64,000 nt of DNA from Paenibacillus sp. FSL A5-0031 (GCF_001956295.1 NZ_MRTD01000011.1:186001-250000); one strand, 5' to 3'. Positions 50,113-59,365 are shown, counted from the first letter of the stretch. Notes: a model not told the origin generated them from the sequence alone. Numbers and translations are program-made.

Positions 50113-50703
50113 ATGATTATATGGATTAATGGCGCGTTTGGCGCTGGGAAGACACAAACTGCGTATGAACTGCATAAAAGAGCGGAACATTCATTTGTAT
50201 ACGATCCAGAGAATGTTGGTTATTTTATTCGTAAAAATACGCCGCGTTCAACTCATACGAGTGATTTTCAACAAAATCCGATGTGGCGTGACTTTAATTA
50301 TGCGATGCTGAAGCATCTCGATGAAACCTATGATGGCATCATAATCGTACCGATGACAGTCGTAAATCCGCAATATTTTGAGGAGATCATTGGTCGCCTG
50401 CGGGGAGATGGAGTGGAAATTATTCACTATGCTCTGTGTGCAACGGAAGAGACTTTAATGAAACGACTTCGGGGCAGAGGCGAGCGGAAAAACTCTTGGC
50501 CGATACAGCAAATAAAGAGATGTGTGGCAGCTCTTTCGGATGAAAGGTTTGGTCACCATCTGCAAACGGATCATTCATCCATCATGGATAATGTGGAGCA
50601 TATCGCTGCGCTGTCGAATATTCAATTGCTGCCCGACCAAAGAAACTCGTTAAAAAGATCATTTGACCGCGTGATCACGCAGGTGAAGCACATTCGATTT
50701 TAA
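50113..50703 (+). CDS. tmrB: TmrB-like ATP-binding protein (tunicamycin resistance family)
   Basis: A 196-residue protein whose sequence closely follows B. subtilis TmrB: WINGAFGAGKTQTAYELH with the P-loop, GAGIIIVPMTVVNPQYFEEIIGRLR and GRGERKNSWPIQQIKRCVA correspond position by position from memory. TmrB is a membrane-associated ATP-binding protein that confers resistance to tunicamycin. Matching length and N-terminus support start ATG 50113, preceded by GAGGTG; the upstream GTG 50104 is an alternative. Confidence 0.88.
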   Translation: MIIWINGAFGAGKTQTAYELHKRAEHSFVYDPENVGYFIRKNTPRSTHTSDFQQNPMWRDFNYAMLKHLDETYDGIIIVPMTVVNPQYFEEIIGRLRGDGVEIIHYALCATEETLMKRLRGRGERKNSWPIQQIKRCVAALSDERFGHHLQTDHSSIMDNVEHIAALSNIQLLPDQRNSLKRSFDRVITQVKHIRF

Positions 50704-50735
50704 GAAAAAGAACTTAGGAAACTGGGAGGAACATC

Positions 50736-51512
50736 ATGTCTAACTTAATGAACAACAAAGTAATCGTAATTATGGGTGTAGCCAATGAACGCAGCATAGC
50801 TTGGGGAGTAGCTAAATCACTTCATAATCAAGGTGCTAAGCTGGTTTTCACTTACCGTAAGGAAAGATCATTGGAAAAACTCAAAAAACTGCTCGAGCAG
50901 CATCAAATAGAAGCGTTGGAAGCCGTTTCCTGCGATGTGCTTGATGACAATAGTGTTATTGAGGCATTTAAGCAATTGGAGCAGAAGGTTGGCGTTATTC
51001 ATGGCGTAGTTCATTCCGTCGCGTTTGCTGAGAAGGATGAGCTGCAAGGGGAATATGTAGACACAACAAGAGAAGGTTATCTGCTTGCGCAAAACTCCAG
51101 CTCCTACTCGTTAGTAGCCGTTGCGCGTGAAGCGAAGAAGCTTATGACCGAAGGCGGGAGCATCGTTACGCAAACATATATCGGCGCAGAACGAGTGGTA
51201 AAAAACTATAATGTTATGGGCGTTGCGAAAGCCGCGCTTGAAGCCAGTGTAATGTACCTTGCTGAGGATTTGGGTAAATATGGCATTCGTGTTAACGCGG
51301 TATCTGCAGGTCCAATTCGGACGCTTGCTGCAAAAGGCGTTTCAGGCTTTAATGACATTATGTCAACGATCGAAGAAAGAGCGCCGCTTCGTCGCAATAT
51401 AGATCAGGATGAAGTTGGAGATGCAACGATGTTTTTGCTTAGCCAGTTGTCGAGAGGCATTACAGGGGAAGTTCTTCACGTGGATGCCGGTTATCACATT
51501 CTTGCTTTGTAA
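50736..51512 (+). CDS. fabI: Enoyl-[acyl-carrier-protein] reductase (NADH)
   Basis: A 258-residue short-chain dehydrogenase-like enzyme of fatty acid elongation. GVANERSIAWGVAKSLHNQGAKL (residues about 14-36) is the FabI NADH site; YIGAERVVKNYNVMGVAKAALE (about 146-167) contains the Tyr-x6-Lys pair of FabI; PIRTLAAKGVSGF is the substrate loop. It reduces enoyl-ACP at the last step of each cycle. The start follows GGGAGGA. A terminator follows, and the gene stands apart from other fab genes, so it may be the sole or an extra copy. Confidence 0.94.
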   Translation: MSNLMNNKVIVIMGVANERSIAWGVAKSLHNQGAKLVFTYRKERSLEKLKKLLEQHQIEALEAVSCDVLDDNSVIEAFKQLEQKVGVIHGVVHSVAFAEKDELQGEYVDTTREGYLLAQNSSSYSLVAVAREAKKLMTEGGSIVTQTYIGAERVVKNYNVMGVAKAALEASVMYLAEDLGKYGIRVNAVSAGPIRTLAAKGVSGFNDIMSTIEERAPLRRNIDQDEVGDATMFLLSQLSRGITGEVLHVDAGYHILAL

Positions 51513-51529
51513 TTCGTTAAAAATAAAAG

Positions 51530-51565
51530 AAGCTCAGAACTCATAACGAGGCCTGAGCTTTTTTT
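51530..51565 (+). terminator. Terminator after fabI
   Basis: AAGCTCAG / CTGAGCTT with inner pairing, then seven T. Confidence 0.85.
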
Positions 51566-51633
51566 ATGGATATTTTAACCTATACGGTAGAGTCGATTCG
51601 AACAATAGGTAGATTTGTCTTTTGCAATTCACT

Positions 51634-52899
51634 TTATTTTGATTGAATAGCGGCTTTGATTTGAAGATTGACAGCTTTTACATCTATAGAAGGTAGTGTT
51701 TTATCTTCAAGCTTATACTTTTCTTTTAAGCTTAAAATGCGATAAACGCTTTTATCCAGCATATCCCTTGAAATAACGCCGTCGCGTGCATTTTTTTTGA
51801 GCGATTGGAGGACGGATAGCTGCGTTTTGTAATCATGTCCGATGAGGATGATATCACTTCCAGCCAAAATCGAGGTGACTGCAGCTTTCCCAACATCGAA
51901 ATGCTCCGTTATGCCGCCCATCGTCATATCATCAGTCATAACGACTCCTTCATAACCGAGTTCCTCGCGCAATAATTTCGAAATCATCTTTTTGGAAAGG
52001 GAAGCAGGGTAGTCTTTATCGATCTTCGGAATTAACAAATGGGCAATCATAATCGCATCGGTATCCTGCTGGATCGCTTCGACGAATGGAAGCAGCTCAA
52101 ATGCCTTCAGCTCTGCCAAGGATTTATTCACGACAGGCAGATCGAGATGAGAATCCACTGAAGTGTCGCCGTGTCCTGGAAAATGCTTGACGACTGCAGC
52201 CACTTGCTTAGATTGAATGGCTTTCATCGTTTCTAGGCCATGTGTAATGACTGCTTCAGCGCTCGACCCATAGGATCGATTGCCGATGACAGGATTTTTT
52301 GGGTTGCTGTTAATATCTAATACAGGCGCAAAATCCATGTTAAATCCGATGGAGCGAACTTCTTCACCAAGCGCTTGTCCAATTTGAAATGTGTAATCGG
52401 TATTGCCAGCTTTACCAACCTCAGCGGGGGGAGGAAGCTTAATGTACTCTTCGGGCATACGATTCACTTTTCCGCCTTCTTGATCGACACTTAGCCATAA
52501 AGGTGTTTGGTTTTTTTGATTGGTTTCTTTTAGCTGATTAAGCAGTTTTAATATTTGTGCGGCATCGTTCATATTGTCCTTATACAAAATAAATCCGCCG
52601 ACGCGGTATTTTTCAATCAGCTCTTTTCCCTGCTTGTCCATTGAAGTACCTTCAAGACCTACAATCACCATTTGGCCAATTTTCTCATCTAAAGTCATGT
52701 TGGCGATTTTTTGTTTAAGTGGATCATTTTGTTCCGCTGGCTTGTCTGTCGATTTGTCAGTCGGTTTCGGGCTAGGCATAATCGTTGGCTGGTCACTTGG
52801 ACTTATTGTTGGTGATGGAGATGTTGAAGTGTTACCCGTGCTGCAACTTGAACAAATGATTAAAAGGGTTAGTAGTGTAACTGCTTTTTTTATCATCAT
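51634..52899 (-). CDS. nagZ: Beta-N-acetylhexosaminidase, GH3 family (NagZ-like), lipoprotein
   Basis: A 421-residue protein. Residues 1-19 are a signal peptide with lipobox LIICSSC, so it is lipid-anchored outside the cell. A Ser/Pro/Thr-rich linker (about 21-52) precedes the GH3 TIM barrel. VVKHFPGHGDTSVDSHLDLP (about residues 230-249) is the GH3 NagZ histidine-aspartate general acid/base signature, and VVMTDDMTMGGI contains the nucleophile aspartate. It removes GlcNAc from muropeptides during wall turnover. Unlike the two-domain B. subtilis NagZ (~640 aa) it is the single-domain form. ATG 52899 follows GGGAGGAA by 6 bp. Confidence 0.92.
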   Translation of the reverse strand: MMIKKAVTLLTLLIICSSCSTGNTSTSPSPTISPSDQPTIMPSPKPTDKSTDKPAEQNDPLKQKIANMTLDEKIGQMVIVGLEGTSMDKQGKELIEKYRVGGFILYKDNMNDAAQILKLLNQLKETNQKNQTPLWLSVDQEGGKVNRMPEEYIKLPPPAEVGKAGNTDYTFQIGQALGEEVRSIGFNMDFAPVLDINSNPKNPVIGNRSYGSSAEAVITHGLETMKAIQSKQVAAVVKHFPGHGDTSVDSHLDLPVVNKSLAELKAFELLPFVEAIQQDTDAIMIAHLLIPKIDKDYPASLSKKMISKLLREELGYEGVVMTDDMTMGGITEHFDVGKAAVTSILAGSDIILIGHDYKTQLSVLQSLKKNARDGVISRDMLDKSVYRILSLKEKYKLEDKTLPSIDVKAVNLQIKAAIQSK

Positions 52900-53036
52900 A
52901 AATTCCTCCCTCGTTGCATGATCACCTTTATTGGCACGACTTATGCCTGCTGACAATTTGAATATTCCTCATTTTCCCATCATAAGCTGTATAGGTTATG
53001 AAAGCTACTACACTTATTTTAAAGTCGAGGAGGACT

Positions 53037-54236
53037 ATGATGGAGGATCATCCCCAAGATCCAAATAGCAGCACAGTTATCCCTCAGCCCATTCGAGAAA
53101 GTGACGGAACGGGAAATATAGACCAAGGTCCGCGTGATATTATGCGTGATATTGAAAACCCGAACATGCTCGTTCCCCCCGTAACCGATTCGGGTTTGCT
53201 TCCTAATTTGAAATTTTCATTCTCGGATACACATATGCAATTAAACAAAGGCGGCTGGTCACGCGAGGTAACCGTTCGAGATTTGCCGATTGCAACAACT
53301 CTCGCAGCAGTCAATATGAGTCTAACAGCAGGCGGCGTTCGAGAGATGCACTGGCATCAGCAAGCCGAATGGGCGTATATGCTGCTTGGTAAAGCGCGAA
53401 TTACTTCAGTTGATCAAGCTGGACGCAATATGATCGCTGACATCGGTGAAGGAGATCTTTGGTATTTTCCGGCAGGCATCCCTCATTCCATTCAAGGGCT
53501 TGAGGGCGGCTGCGAATTTTTGCTTGTTTTTGATGATGGCACCTTCTCTGATTTGAATACATTATCCATATCCGATTGGTTTGCACATACGCCAAAAGAC
53601 GTGTTGTCTGCAAATTTTGGCGTTCCCGAAAGTGCTTTTCAACATATTCCTTCCGATCAGGTTTATATTTATCAAGATAAGGTGCCAGGGTCGATTGAAA
53701 GCCAAAAGGTGCAATCTCCATATGGTGAGGTTCCATCTCCTTTTACACATCGCTTGTTGGCGCAGCCACCACTTAAAACTCCTGGCGGAAGTGTACGGAT
53801 TGTGGATTCCTCGAACTTTCCTATCTCGAAAACGATTGCTGCCGCCCTCGTAGAGATACTTCCGGGAGGAATGCGTGAGCTTCACTGGCATCCAAACAAC
53901 GATGAGTGGCAATATTATCTTGCTGGACAGGGCCGTATGACCGTGTTTGCTGGAAACGGTGTCGCTCGAACCTTTGATTATCGTGCAGGTGACGTTGGAT
54001 ACGTACCATTTGCTTATGGACATTATATCCAAAATACGGGCAGCCAATCACTTTGGTTTTTGGAGATGTTCAAAAGTGATCGCTTTGTTGATGTGTCATT
54101 GAACCAGTGGATGGCGCTAACTCCGTGTGAACTGGTTGAAAGTAATTTGCATGTCGGTCCGGAACTGATGGATGCCCTGCGCAAAGAGAAATGGCCTGTC
54201 GTAAAATATCCAAACTTCTCCTATAAACCGAAGTAA
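53037..54236 (+). CDS. oxdC: Oxalate decarboxylase-type bicupin
   Basis: A 399-residue bicupin that matches B. subtilis OxdC along its whole length. Site 1 Mn ligands are in ELHWH-equivalent MHWHQQAEWAYML (HxH...E) and PAGIPHSIQ; site 2 ligands in LHWHPNNDEWQYYL and FAYGHYIQN, with the C-terminal glutamate in FLEMFK kept. It would convert oxalate to formate and CO2. The N-terminal lid that holds the catalytic proton-donor glutamate, SENST in B. subtilis, is SDLNT here. Start ATG 53037 or 53040, both after GAGGAGG. It is not exported (no signal peptide). Confidence 0.9.
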   Translation: MMEDHPQDPNSSTVIPQPIRESDGTGNIDQGPRDIMRDIENPNMLVPPVTDSGLLPNLKFSFSDTHMQLNKGGWSREVTVRDLPIATTLAAVNMSLTAGGVREMHWHQQAEWAYMLLGKARITSVDQAGRNMIADIGEGDLWYFPAGIPHSIQGLEGGCEFLLVFDDGTFSDLNTLSISDWFAHTPKDVLSANFGVPESAFQHIPSDQVYIYQDKVPGSIESQKVQSPYGEVPSPFTHRLLAQPPLKTPGGSVRIVDSSNFPISKTIAAALVEILPGGMRELHWHPNNDEWQYYLAGQGRMTVFAGNGVARTFDYRAGDVGYVPFAYGHYIQNTGSQSLWFLEMFKSDRFVDVSLNQWMALTPCELVESNLHVGPELMDALRKEKWPVVKYPNFSYKPK

Positions 54237-54245
54237 ACGATGACA

Positions 54246-54297
54246 AAGAAGATTTTCTGAAAAGTGCTTTCTTGCTTTTTGGGAAATCTTCTTAATT
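54246..54297 (+). terminator. Terminator after oxdC
   Basis: AAGAAGATTT / AAATCTTCTT with internal partial pairing, followed by TTAATTTTG, at the end of the oxdC gene. Confidence 0.6.
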
Positions 54298-54401
54298 TTG
54301 TGGACATGTTCTCTTCTAAAACAGCAATGTGGTAAAGTATAGCTATGATGATAGGTAGGAATAGTACAAATTTTATATAAGAACACGAACATAGGAGAAC
54401 G

Positions 54402-54953
54402 ATGATGCTGAAATATAATATTTGTTTTATTAAACGCGCAAATGAAATATTGTTGCTTAATCGAGAGAAATCCAGCTGGATGGGCTGCTGGAATGGGATT
54501 GGCGGCAAGCTCGAAGCGCAGGAGTCTCCGAGGGAAGCGATGATTAGAGAGATTGAAGAAGAAACGGGTATTCGTCATTACGATTTGCATTTTAAAGGAT
54601 TAGTTACCTGGTCTGGCGATAACTTTGATTTTGGCGGCATGTATGCGTATATAGCAGAAGTGCCGGCTTCCTTTGAATATGCGACACCTAAGAAAACAGA
54701 TGAAGGGATTTTGGATTGGAAAACATTCGAATGGATTATGGATAAAAACAATGTCGGCATCGTGTCCAATATTCCAATCACCCTGCCTATGATGCTGAAT
54801 GAAGCCAATAGTTACGATCATCATTGCGTCTATAAAAATGAGAATTTAATCGATATTATGCATAAAGAGATTTCTTCCAGCATCGAATCAGATACTTCTA
54901 ATAGAGAGCTATATTTAAGCAGTTACGCGATCAAACAAGAATCGCATAGATAA
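54402..54953 (+). CDS. Nudix hydrolase (MutT-like, 8-oxo-dGTP diphosphatase type)
   Basis: A 183-residue Nudix protein. The box GGKLEAQESPREAMIREIEEETGI (about residues 33-56, from ggcggcaag) fits GX5EX7REUXEEXGU, preceded by NGIGGK as in B. subtilis YtkD/MutT-type proteins. It hydrolyses nucleoside triphosphates, possibly 8-oxo-dGTP. The first 150 residues carry the fold; the final ~30 are basic and loosely conserved. ATG preceded by AGGAGA. The HAD phosphatase gene starts 19 bp later, probably co-transcribed. Confidence 0.85.
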   Translation: MMLKYNICFIKRANEILLLNREKSSWMGCWNGIGGKLEAQESPREAMIREIEEETGIRHYDLHFKGLVTWSGDNFDFGGMYAYIAEVPASFEYATPKKTDEGILDWKTFEWIMDKNNVGIVSNIPITLPMMLNEANSYDHHCVYKNENLIDIMHKEISSSIESDTSNRELYLSSYAIKQESHR

Positions 54954-54972
54954 TGAATGTACTATAGAGAGG

Positions 54973-55668
54973 ATGAGTCGATTGATTAAAGCGTTAGTCT
55001 TTGATTTTGACGGTCTTATTATTGATACGGAAACGCCATCCTATTATGCTTTTCGTCAAGTTTATGAGGAGTATGGAGTAGAGCTGCCAGTGTCGCTGTA
55101 TGCCAAATGTGTAGGGACGTCGCTGGATCAATTTAACCCTTATACTTATATTGCCGATTGTGTAACTGAAACGATAGATTTAGCAGCTGTTAAAGCAAAA
55201 TTTAAAGAAGTGTATGCAGAGCTTCTTAAGTCAGCTGATATTCGCCCAGGCGTGATGGACTACTTGAATGAGGCGAAGCGTATGAATCTCAAAGTTGGTC
55301 TCGCATCCAGCTCTCAGCTTTCTTGGATAAAGCCATATTTGGTTAAACATCAATTGGATCATTATTTTGACAGCTTCAGTATGGCTGATGAGGTCGAACG
55401 GGTCAAACCTAATCCTGAGCTGTATTTGCTGGCGCTGCAGAAGCTTGGAGTTGAAGCGAGTGAAGCGATTTCATTCGAGGATTCTTTAAATGGCTTTTTG
55501 GCAGCTAAAGCAGCTGGACTACATACAGTGATCGTTCCAAACGAGCTGACGAAGGATTTTGCTTTCATGGATTATGATTTATTGATTCCTTCAATGGCAG
55601 ATCGAAGCTTGTCTGAGCTTATTGAAACGATAGAATTAAAGGCACCACGTATAGTGGAGAAGCGTTAA
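54973..55668 (+). CDS. HAD family hydrolase (beta-phosphoglucomutase-like subfamily)
   Basis: A 231-residue HAD phosphatase. Motif I is FDFDGLIIDTETPSYYAF (about residues 10-27), motif II GLASSSQLSWIKPYL, motif III RVKPNPELYLLAL (lysine), and motif IV FEDSLNGFLAAKAAGL (acidic pair). The cap domain sits between motif I and II. It probably dephosphorylates a small sugar phosphate. The start may be ATG 54973 or TTG 54982, the latter with better spacing from GAGAGG. Confidence 0.88.
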   Translation: MSRLIKALVFDFDGLIIDTETPSYYAFRQVYEEYGVELPVSLYAKCVGTSLDQFNPYTYIADCVTETIDLAAVKAKFKEVYAELLKSADIRPGVMDYLNEAKRMNLKVGLASSSQLSWIKPYLVKHQLDHYFDSFSMADEVERVKPNPELYLLALQKLGVEASEAISFEDSLNGFLAAKAAGLHTVIVPNELTKDFAFMDYDLLIPSMADRSLSELIETIELKAPRIVEKR

Positions 55669-55779
55669 GTAATAAAACCATCAAGATTTCGCAGCATTGT
55701 TGATTTACATAGAGGATTAGGTTATTTTTCATATAAGAGAATATTCATACTTACAACATACAGAATTGAGGAATGAAAA

Positions 55780-56529
55780 TTGAAATTTAGACCTTGTATC
55801 GATTTGCATGACGGTAAAGTGAAACAAATTGTCGGTGAAACGTTGAATGCCGAAATTATAGAGAACTTTGTATCCAAACAAGATTCTGCTTATTATGCAG
55901 AACTGTTCAAGAAAGACGCGCTTACGGGCGGTCACGTGATTATGCTCGGCGGCGGAAACGAGGAAGCGGCAGTTCGGGCTGTTGCGGCATATCCCGGCGG
56001 CTTGCAAATTGGTGGTGGAATTACTGCGGATAATGCTGCCTTTTATTTGGAGAAGGGCGCATCGCATATTATTGTGACCTCATATATTTTTAAAGATGGT
56101 CAGCTGAATGAGGATCATCTTGCGAAGATCGTCGCTGAAGTGGGGAAAGACCGTTTAGTAATCGATCTAAGCTGCAAGGAGAAGGACGGGCAATGGTTTG
56201 TTGTGACGAATCAATGGAAGCAATTCAGCGAGTTCGTTGTTAACCAACAAAACATCTTATTCCTTGAGCAATATTGCAATGAGTTTCTTGTTCATGCTGT
56301 TGATGTGGAAGGCAAGCAGAGCGGCATTCAGCAAAGTCTCGTTCGTTCGTTAGCTGATTGGGTAACGATTCCGACAACCTATGCCGGCGGGGCAAGGTCG
56401 ATTGCGGATATGGATCAATTTAATGAGCTTTCAAATGGCAAGCTGGATATTACAATCGGCAGTGCGCTTGATATTTTTGGCGGGCAGTTATCCTATGAGG
56501 AAGTTGTTGCCTACAGTAACAAGGCTTAG
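55780..56529 (+). CDS. hisA: Eukaryotic-type HisA (ProFAR isomerase)
   Basis: A 249-residue TIM-barrel isomerase of histidine biosynthesis, of the eukaryotic HIS6 type. FRPCIDLHDGKVKQIVG holds the catalytic aspartate near residue 8, and VHAVDVEGKQSGIQ the second aspartate; the phosphate turns GGGITADNA and TYAGGARSIADM are intact. The 'eukaryotic' insert LVIDLSCKEKDGQWFVVTNQW identifies the group. It lies alone, not in a histidine operon. Start TTG 55780 after GAGGAATG. Paenibacillus genomes normally also carry the bacterial HisA in the his operon, which cannot be checked here. Confidence 0.85.
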   Translation: MKFRPCIDLHDGKVKQIVGETLNAEIIENFVSKQDSAYYAELFKKDALTGGHVIMLGGGNEEAAVRAVAAYPGGLQIGGGITADNAAFYLEKGASHIIVTSYIFKDGQLNEDHLAKIVAEVGKDRLVIDLSCKEKDGQWFVVTNQWKQFSEFVVNQQNILFLEQYCNEFLVHAVDVEGKQSGIQQSLVRSLADWVTIPTTYAGGARSIADMDQFNELSNGKLDITIGSALDIFGGQLSYEEVVAYSNKA

Positions 56530-56587
56530 AGAGAAAACAGCAACGAAGCTGGCTAACTGAGACTTCGTTTCCTAGGTGGTGTTAAGG

Positions 56588-58375
56588 ATGGATGTGGAAG
56601 AATATTATTGCAGGTTAAGAAACACTTTTCCAGCAAACCCAGAACGCGAGCCTATTTTTTTATCCATGGAACGGATCTGCGACATATTGTCTTGTACACG
56701 CAGAAATGTACAAATACTTTTGACAAAAATGATGGAAAAGAGCTATATCGAATGGTTGCCCGGTCGTGGCCGCGGCAATCTCTCGCAAATCGTATTTCTT
56801 GTTTCATACCGTGATATCGTACTCGGCAAAGCGAAGGGGCTAGTCGAGAAGGGGAAGATCAACGAGGCTTGGAGCATGCTTGAGATGCTTCAGGATCCAG
56901 CTGTGAAATCCGAAATTATGACATGGTTGTCTGAGTTGTTTGGCGTGAAGCGGGATATGGAGGAGAAGGATGTACTGAGGTTTCCGTTTTATCGTCCTCT
57001 CTTGCGCTTAGATCCTGCTTTCGTCTGTCGCCGCATGGAAACGCATTGGATAGAGCAGGTTTTTAATACATTGGTCAGATATTCAAAACAGGATGGTAAA
57101 TTCCATCCTCAGCTTGCTCATTACTGGGAAAGCAACGTTATGAAAACGAGCTGGACGTTTTTTTTACGCAAGGGCGTTCGTTTTCACAATGATAAGATAA
57201 TGACCTCGCGAGACGTCGCATTTACTTTTCAAAGACTGCTCACAAGCTCGCCTGCGGAGTGGTTAACGTCCAAGATTAAGGAAATAAAAGAAACGAGCAA
57301 ATACAGCATTACCTTTGAGCTAAACGAGCCTAACGCGCTGTTTCTTCACTTTCTTTGTACGGAACGTTATTCCATTGTGCCTGAAATGCTCGATGGTACT
57401 GGTTCTGATGAGCAGTTTGCCGTCATGCCTATTGGGACTGGACCGTTCAAGATTACCAAAAACAATGAGTCTATGCTCGTTGCAGAAGCCAATGAGTTTT
57501 ATTTGGAAGGTTGTCCTCATCTGGATCGCATTGAAATGTGGGTGTGGCCAAACTATGAGGAAAATCAAGAGAAGCTGCAATCAGACGGTGAAGATCAACT
57601 GGTTTATTTTGAAGCGCAAATCAAGGAGAGTTTAAGGCCAGCGCTTGCCCAATTGGAGAAAGGCAGCACTTTTATTACCATCAATACAGCTAAAAAAGGC
57701 ATCACGCAGCAAATGAAGTTTCGCCAGGCTTTGCACTACGGAATAGATCGGCAGCAAATGATCCACGAATTAGGCGGGATTAGGCACAAGCCTTCAACCG
57801 GCTTTAATTTAGAGGATACGGATAAGGCTTTCTATAACGATTATGATACGCAACTAGCGACAACATTGCTTGAAGAGTCAGGATATAAGGGCGAGACCAT
57901 TACGTTATATACTTATGAAATGCCTGCGAATGATCAAACTTCGAAATGGCTGCAAAGGGTATACAAGGGTTTAGGCATTTCACTAGAAATCGTAAAGCTT
58001 TCGCTCGAAGAGCTTGCTAATCCCGAAATCATAATGAAAGCGGATATGATCCTTAGTGGGGAAGTACTCGGAGAGCAGCCCGATATTTCACTTATTGAGA
58101 TGTATATGTCAAAGAACAGTTTTATTACGAACCATCTGGGTGCGGTTGACAAGATGAATATCAATCAACAAATTTCGATTTGTTTGCGGTATGAGAATTC
58201 AGATATTAGAATGGGTTATTTAATAAGCATACAAGAGGAGCTCAAACGAAATTTCAGCTTATTGTTCTTATATCATAGCCTGCAGATTGTAGGACATCAT
58301 CAAACGCTGCAAGGAATTTCGTTAAACGCATGGGGTAAAATCGATTATAAAAACGTTTGGTTAAGAAATACGTGA
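56588..58375 (+). CDS. SgrR-like regulator: HTH plus solute-binding protein family 5 domain
   Basis: A 595-residue cytoplasmic protein without signal peptide. Residues about 1-110 match the SgrR N-terminal DNA-binding domain (LSMERICDILSCTRRNVQILLTKM, GRGRGNLSQIVFL). Residues about 155-590 are a SBP_bac_5 (dipeptide/nickel-type) binding domain: GVRFHNDKIMTSRDVAFTFQRLL and MKFRQALHYGIDRQQMIHELGG are typical. SgrR of E. coli senses sugar-phosphate stress; the role in Firmicutes is unclear, possibly as a ligand-controlled regulator of transport. Start ATG 56588, with AGGTGG 8 bp ahead. Confidence 0.85.
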   Translation: MDVEEYYCRLRNTFPANPEREPIFLSMERICDILSCTRRNVQILLTKMMEKSYIEWLPGRGRGNLSQIVFLVSYRDIVLGKAKGLVEKGKINEAWSMLEMLQDPAVKSEIMTWLSELFGVKRDMEEKDVLRFPFYRPLLRLDPAFVCRRMETHWIEQVFNTLVRYSKQDGKFHPQLAHYWESNVMKTSWTFFLRKGVRFHNDKIMTSRDVAFTFQRLLTSSPAEWLTSKIKEIKETSKYSITFELNEPNALFLHFLCTERYSIVPEMLDGTGSDEQFAVMPIGTGPFKITKNNESMLVAEANEFYLEGCPHLDRIEMWVWPNYEENQEKLQSDGEDQLVYFEAQIKESLRPALAQLEKGSTFITINTAKKGITQQMKFRQALHYGIDRQQMIHELGGIRHKPSTGFNLEDTDKAFYNDYDTQLATTLLEESGYKGETITLYTYEMPANDQTSKWLQRVYKGLGISLEIVKLSLEELANPEIIMKADMILSGEVLGEQPDISLIEMYMSKNSFITNHLGAVDKMNINQQISICLRYENSDIRMGYLISIQEELKRNFSLLFLYHSLQIVGHHQTLQGISLNAWGKIDYKNVWLRNT

Positions 58376-58414
58376 TGATTAGATCGCTTTTATTAGGATT
58401 TGCGAGGTGAGATT

Positions 58415-59365
58415 ATGAATGAGCAGGAGCTCATCGACAACATTGTCAAAGGTATAGACACACTTCATGGCAGCAGTCGAATTTCAAAAATAAATAAAGG
58501 TTATTCGAATGATCAAAAGTTTCTAGTCGAGAAGAACGGCCAGCTCTATTTGCTGAAATGCTTCGCGTTGGATGAGCTTGCAGCGAAGCAAGCTGAGTAT
58601 GAAGTGTTGCAGCGTATGCAGTTATATGACGTTAATTGCTCCAAGCCAATCGAAATGAGTACTTTGCCAAATACAGAGATGGGTTACATGCTACTAACGT
58701 ATATTGATGGCGATGAGGCTACCGAAGCTATTCCTGCCTATTCCGCTGAGGTTCAATATACAATTGGATTGGAAGCGGGGCAAGAGCTTGCTAAGATGCA
58801 TAAGTGGCATGCTCCTGCTTCAGTCTTGTCTTGGCATGATCGTAAGCTTGCGAAGCATAAAAGCTATATCGAGCAATATATGGCTAGTGGGGCTCGAATG
58901 AAAAACGATGCGAAGATTCTATCTTTTATTGAACAAAATCTGTATTTGATGAAGGATCGGCCAAACGTTTTTCAGCACGATGATTTCCATGTGGGCAATT
59001 TAATTGTAAATGAAGGCAAATTAGCCGGCGTCATTGATTTTAATCGATGGGACTGGGGAGATCCGGTACATGAATTTCTGAAGGCCGGGATGTTCAGCAG
59101 TGAAATCAGCATTCCATTTACGATTGGTACGATTAAAGGATATCATGGCGATCGAGAGCCTGATGAGAAGTTCTGGACCTTATATTCTCTTTATCTTGCG
59201 ATGACGATTATCTCCTCAATCGTTTGGATATTGAAGGTGCGACCAGTTGAGCTGCCTATTATGGTAGAGAAGCTGGAGCGAGTGTTAGAGGATCATCATT
59301 ATTTTGACAGCATAGTTCCACGATGGTATTTGGAGGTTCAAGAATATGAGACCGGATCATTATAA
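58415..59365 (+). CDS. Aminoglycoside phosphotransferase-like kinase
   Basis: A 316-residue protein with the APH fold. FQHDDFHVGNLIVNEGKLAGVIDFNRWDWGDP (about residues 186-217) combines the HxDxxxxN catalytic loop and the ID-F metal-binding segment of this family. The N-terminal lobe has the lysine strand LYLLKCFALDEL. These enzymes phosphorylate aminoglycosides, choline, thiamine or hydroxylated metabolites; the substrate is not evident. ATG 58415 follows GCGAGGTGAG. Its 3' end overlaps the nucleotidyltransferase-like gene by 20 bp. Confidence 0.85.
   Translation: MNEQELIDNIVKGIDTLHGSSRISKINKGYSNDQKFLVEKNGQLYLLKCFALDELAAKQAEYEVLQRMQLYDVNCSKPIEMSTLPNTEMGYMLLTYIDGDEATEAIPAYSAEVQYTIGLEAGQELAKMHKWHAPASVLSWHDRKLAKHKSYIEQYMASGARMKNDAKILSFIEQNLYLMKDRPNVFQHDDFHVGNLIVNEGKLAGVIDFNRWDWGDPVHEFLKAGMFSSEISIPFTIGTIKGYHGDREPDEKFWTLYSLYLAMTIISSIVWILKVRPVELPIMVEKLERVLEDHHYFDSIVPRWYLEVQEYETGSL

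Noticed and set aside
53562..54047. Minus-strand frame of 161 codons in oxdC
   Set aside because: Opposite the second cupin domain of a conserved enzyme; no independent evidence.
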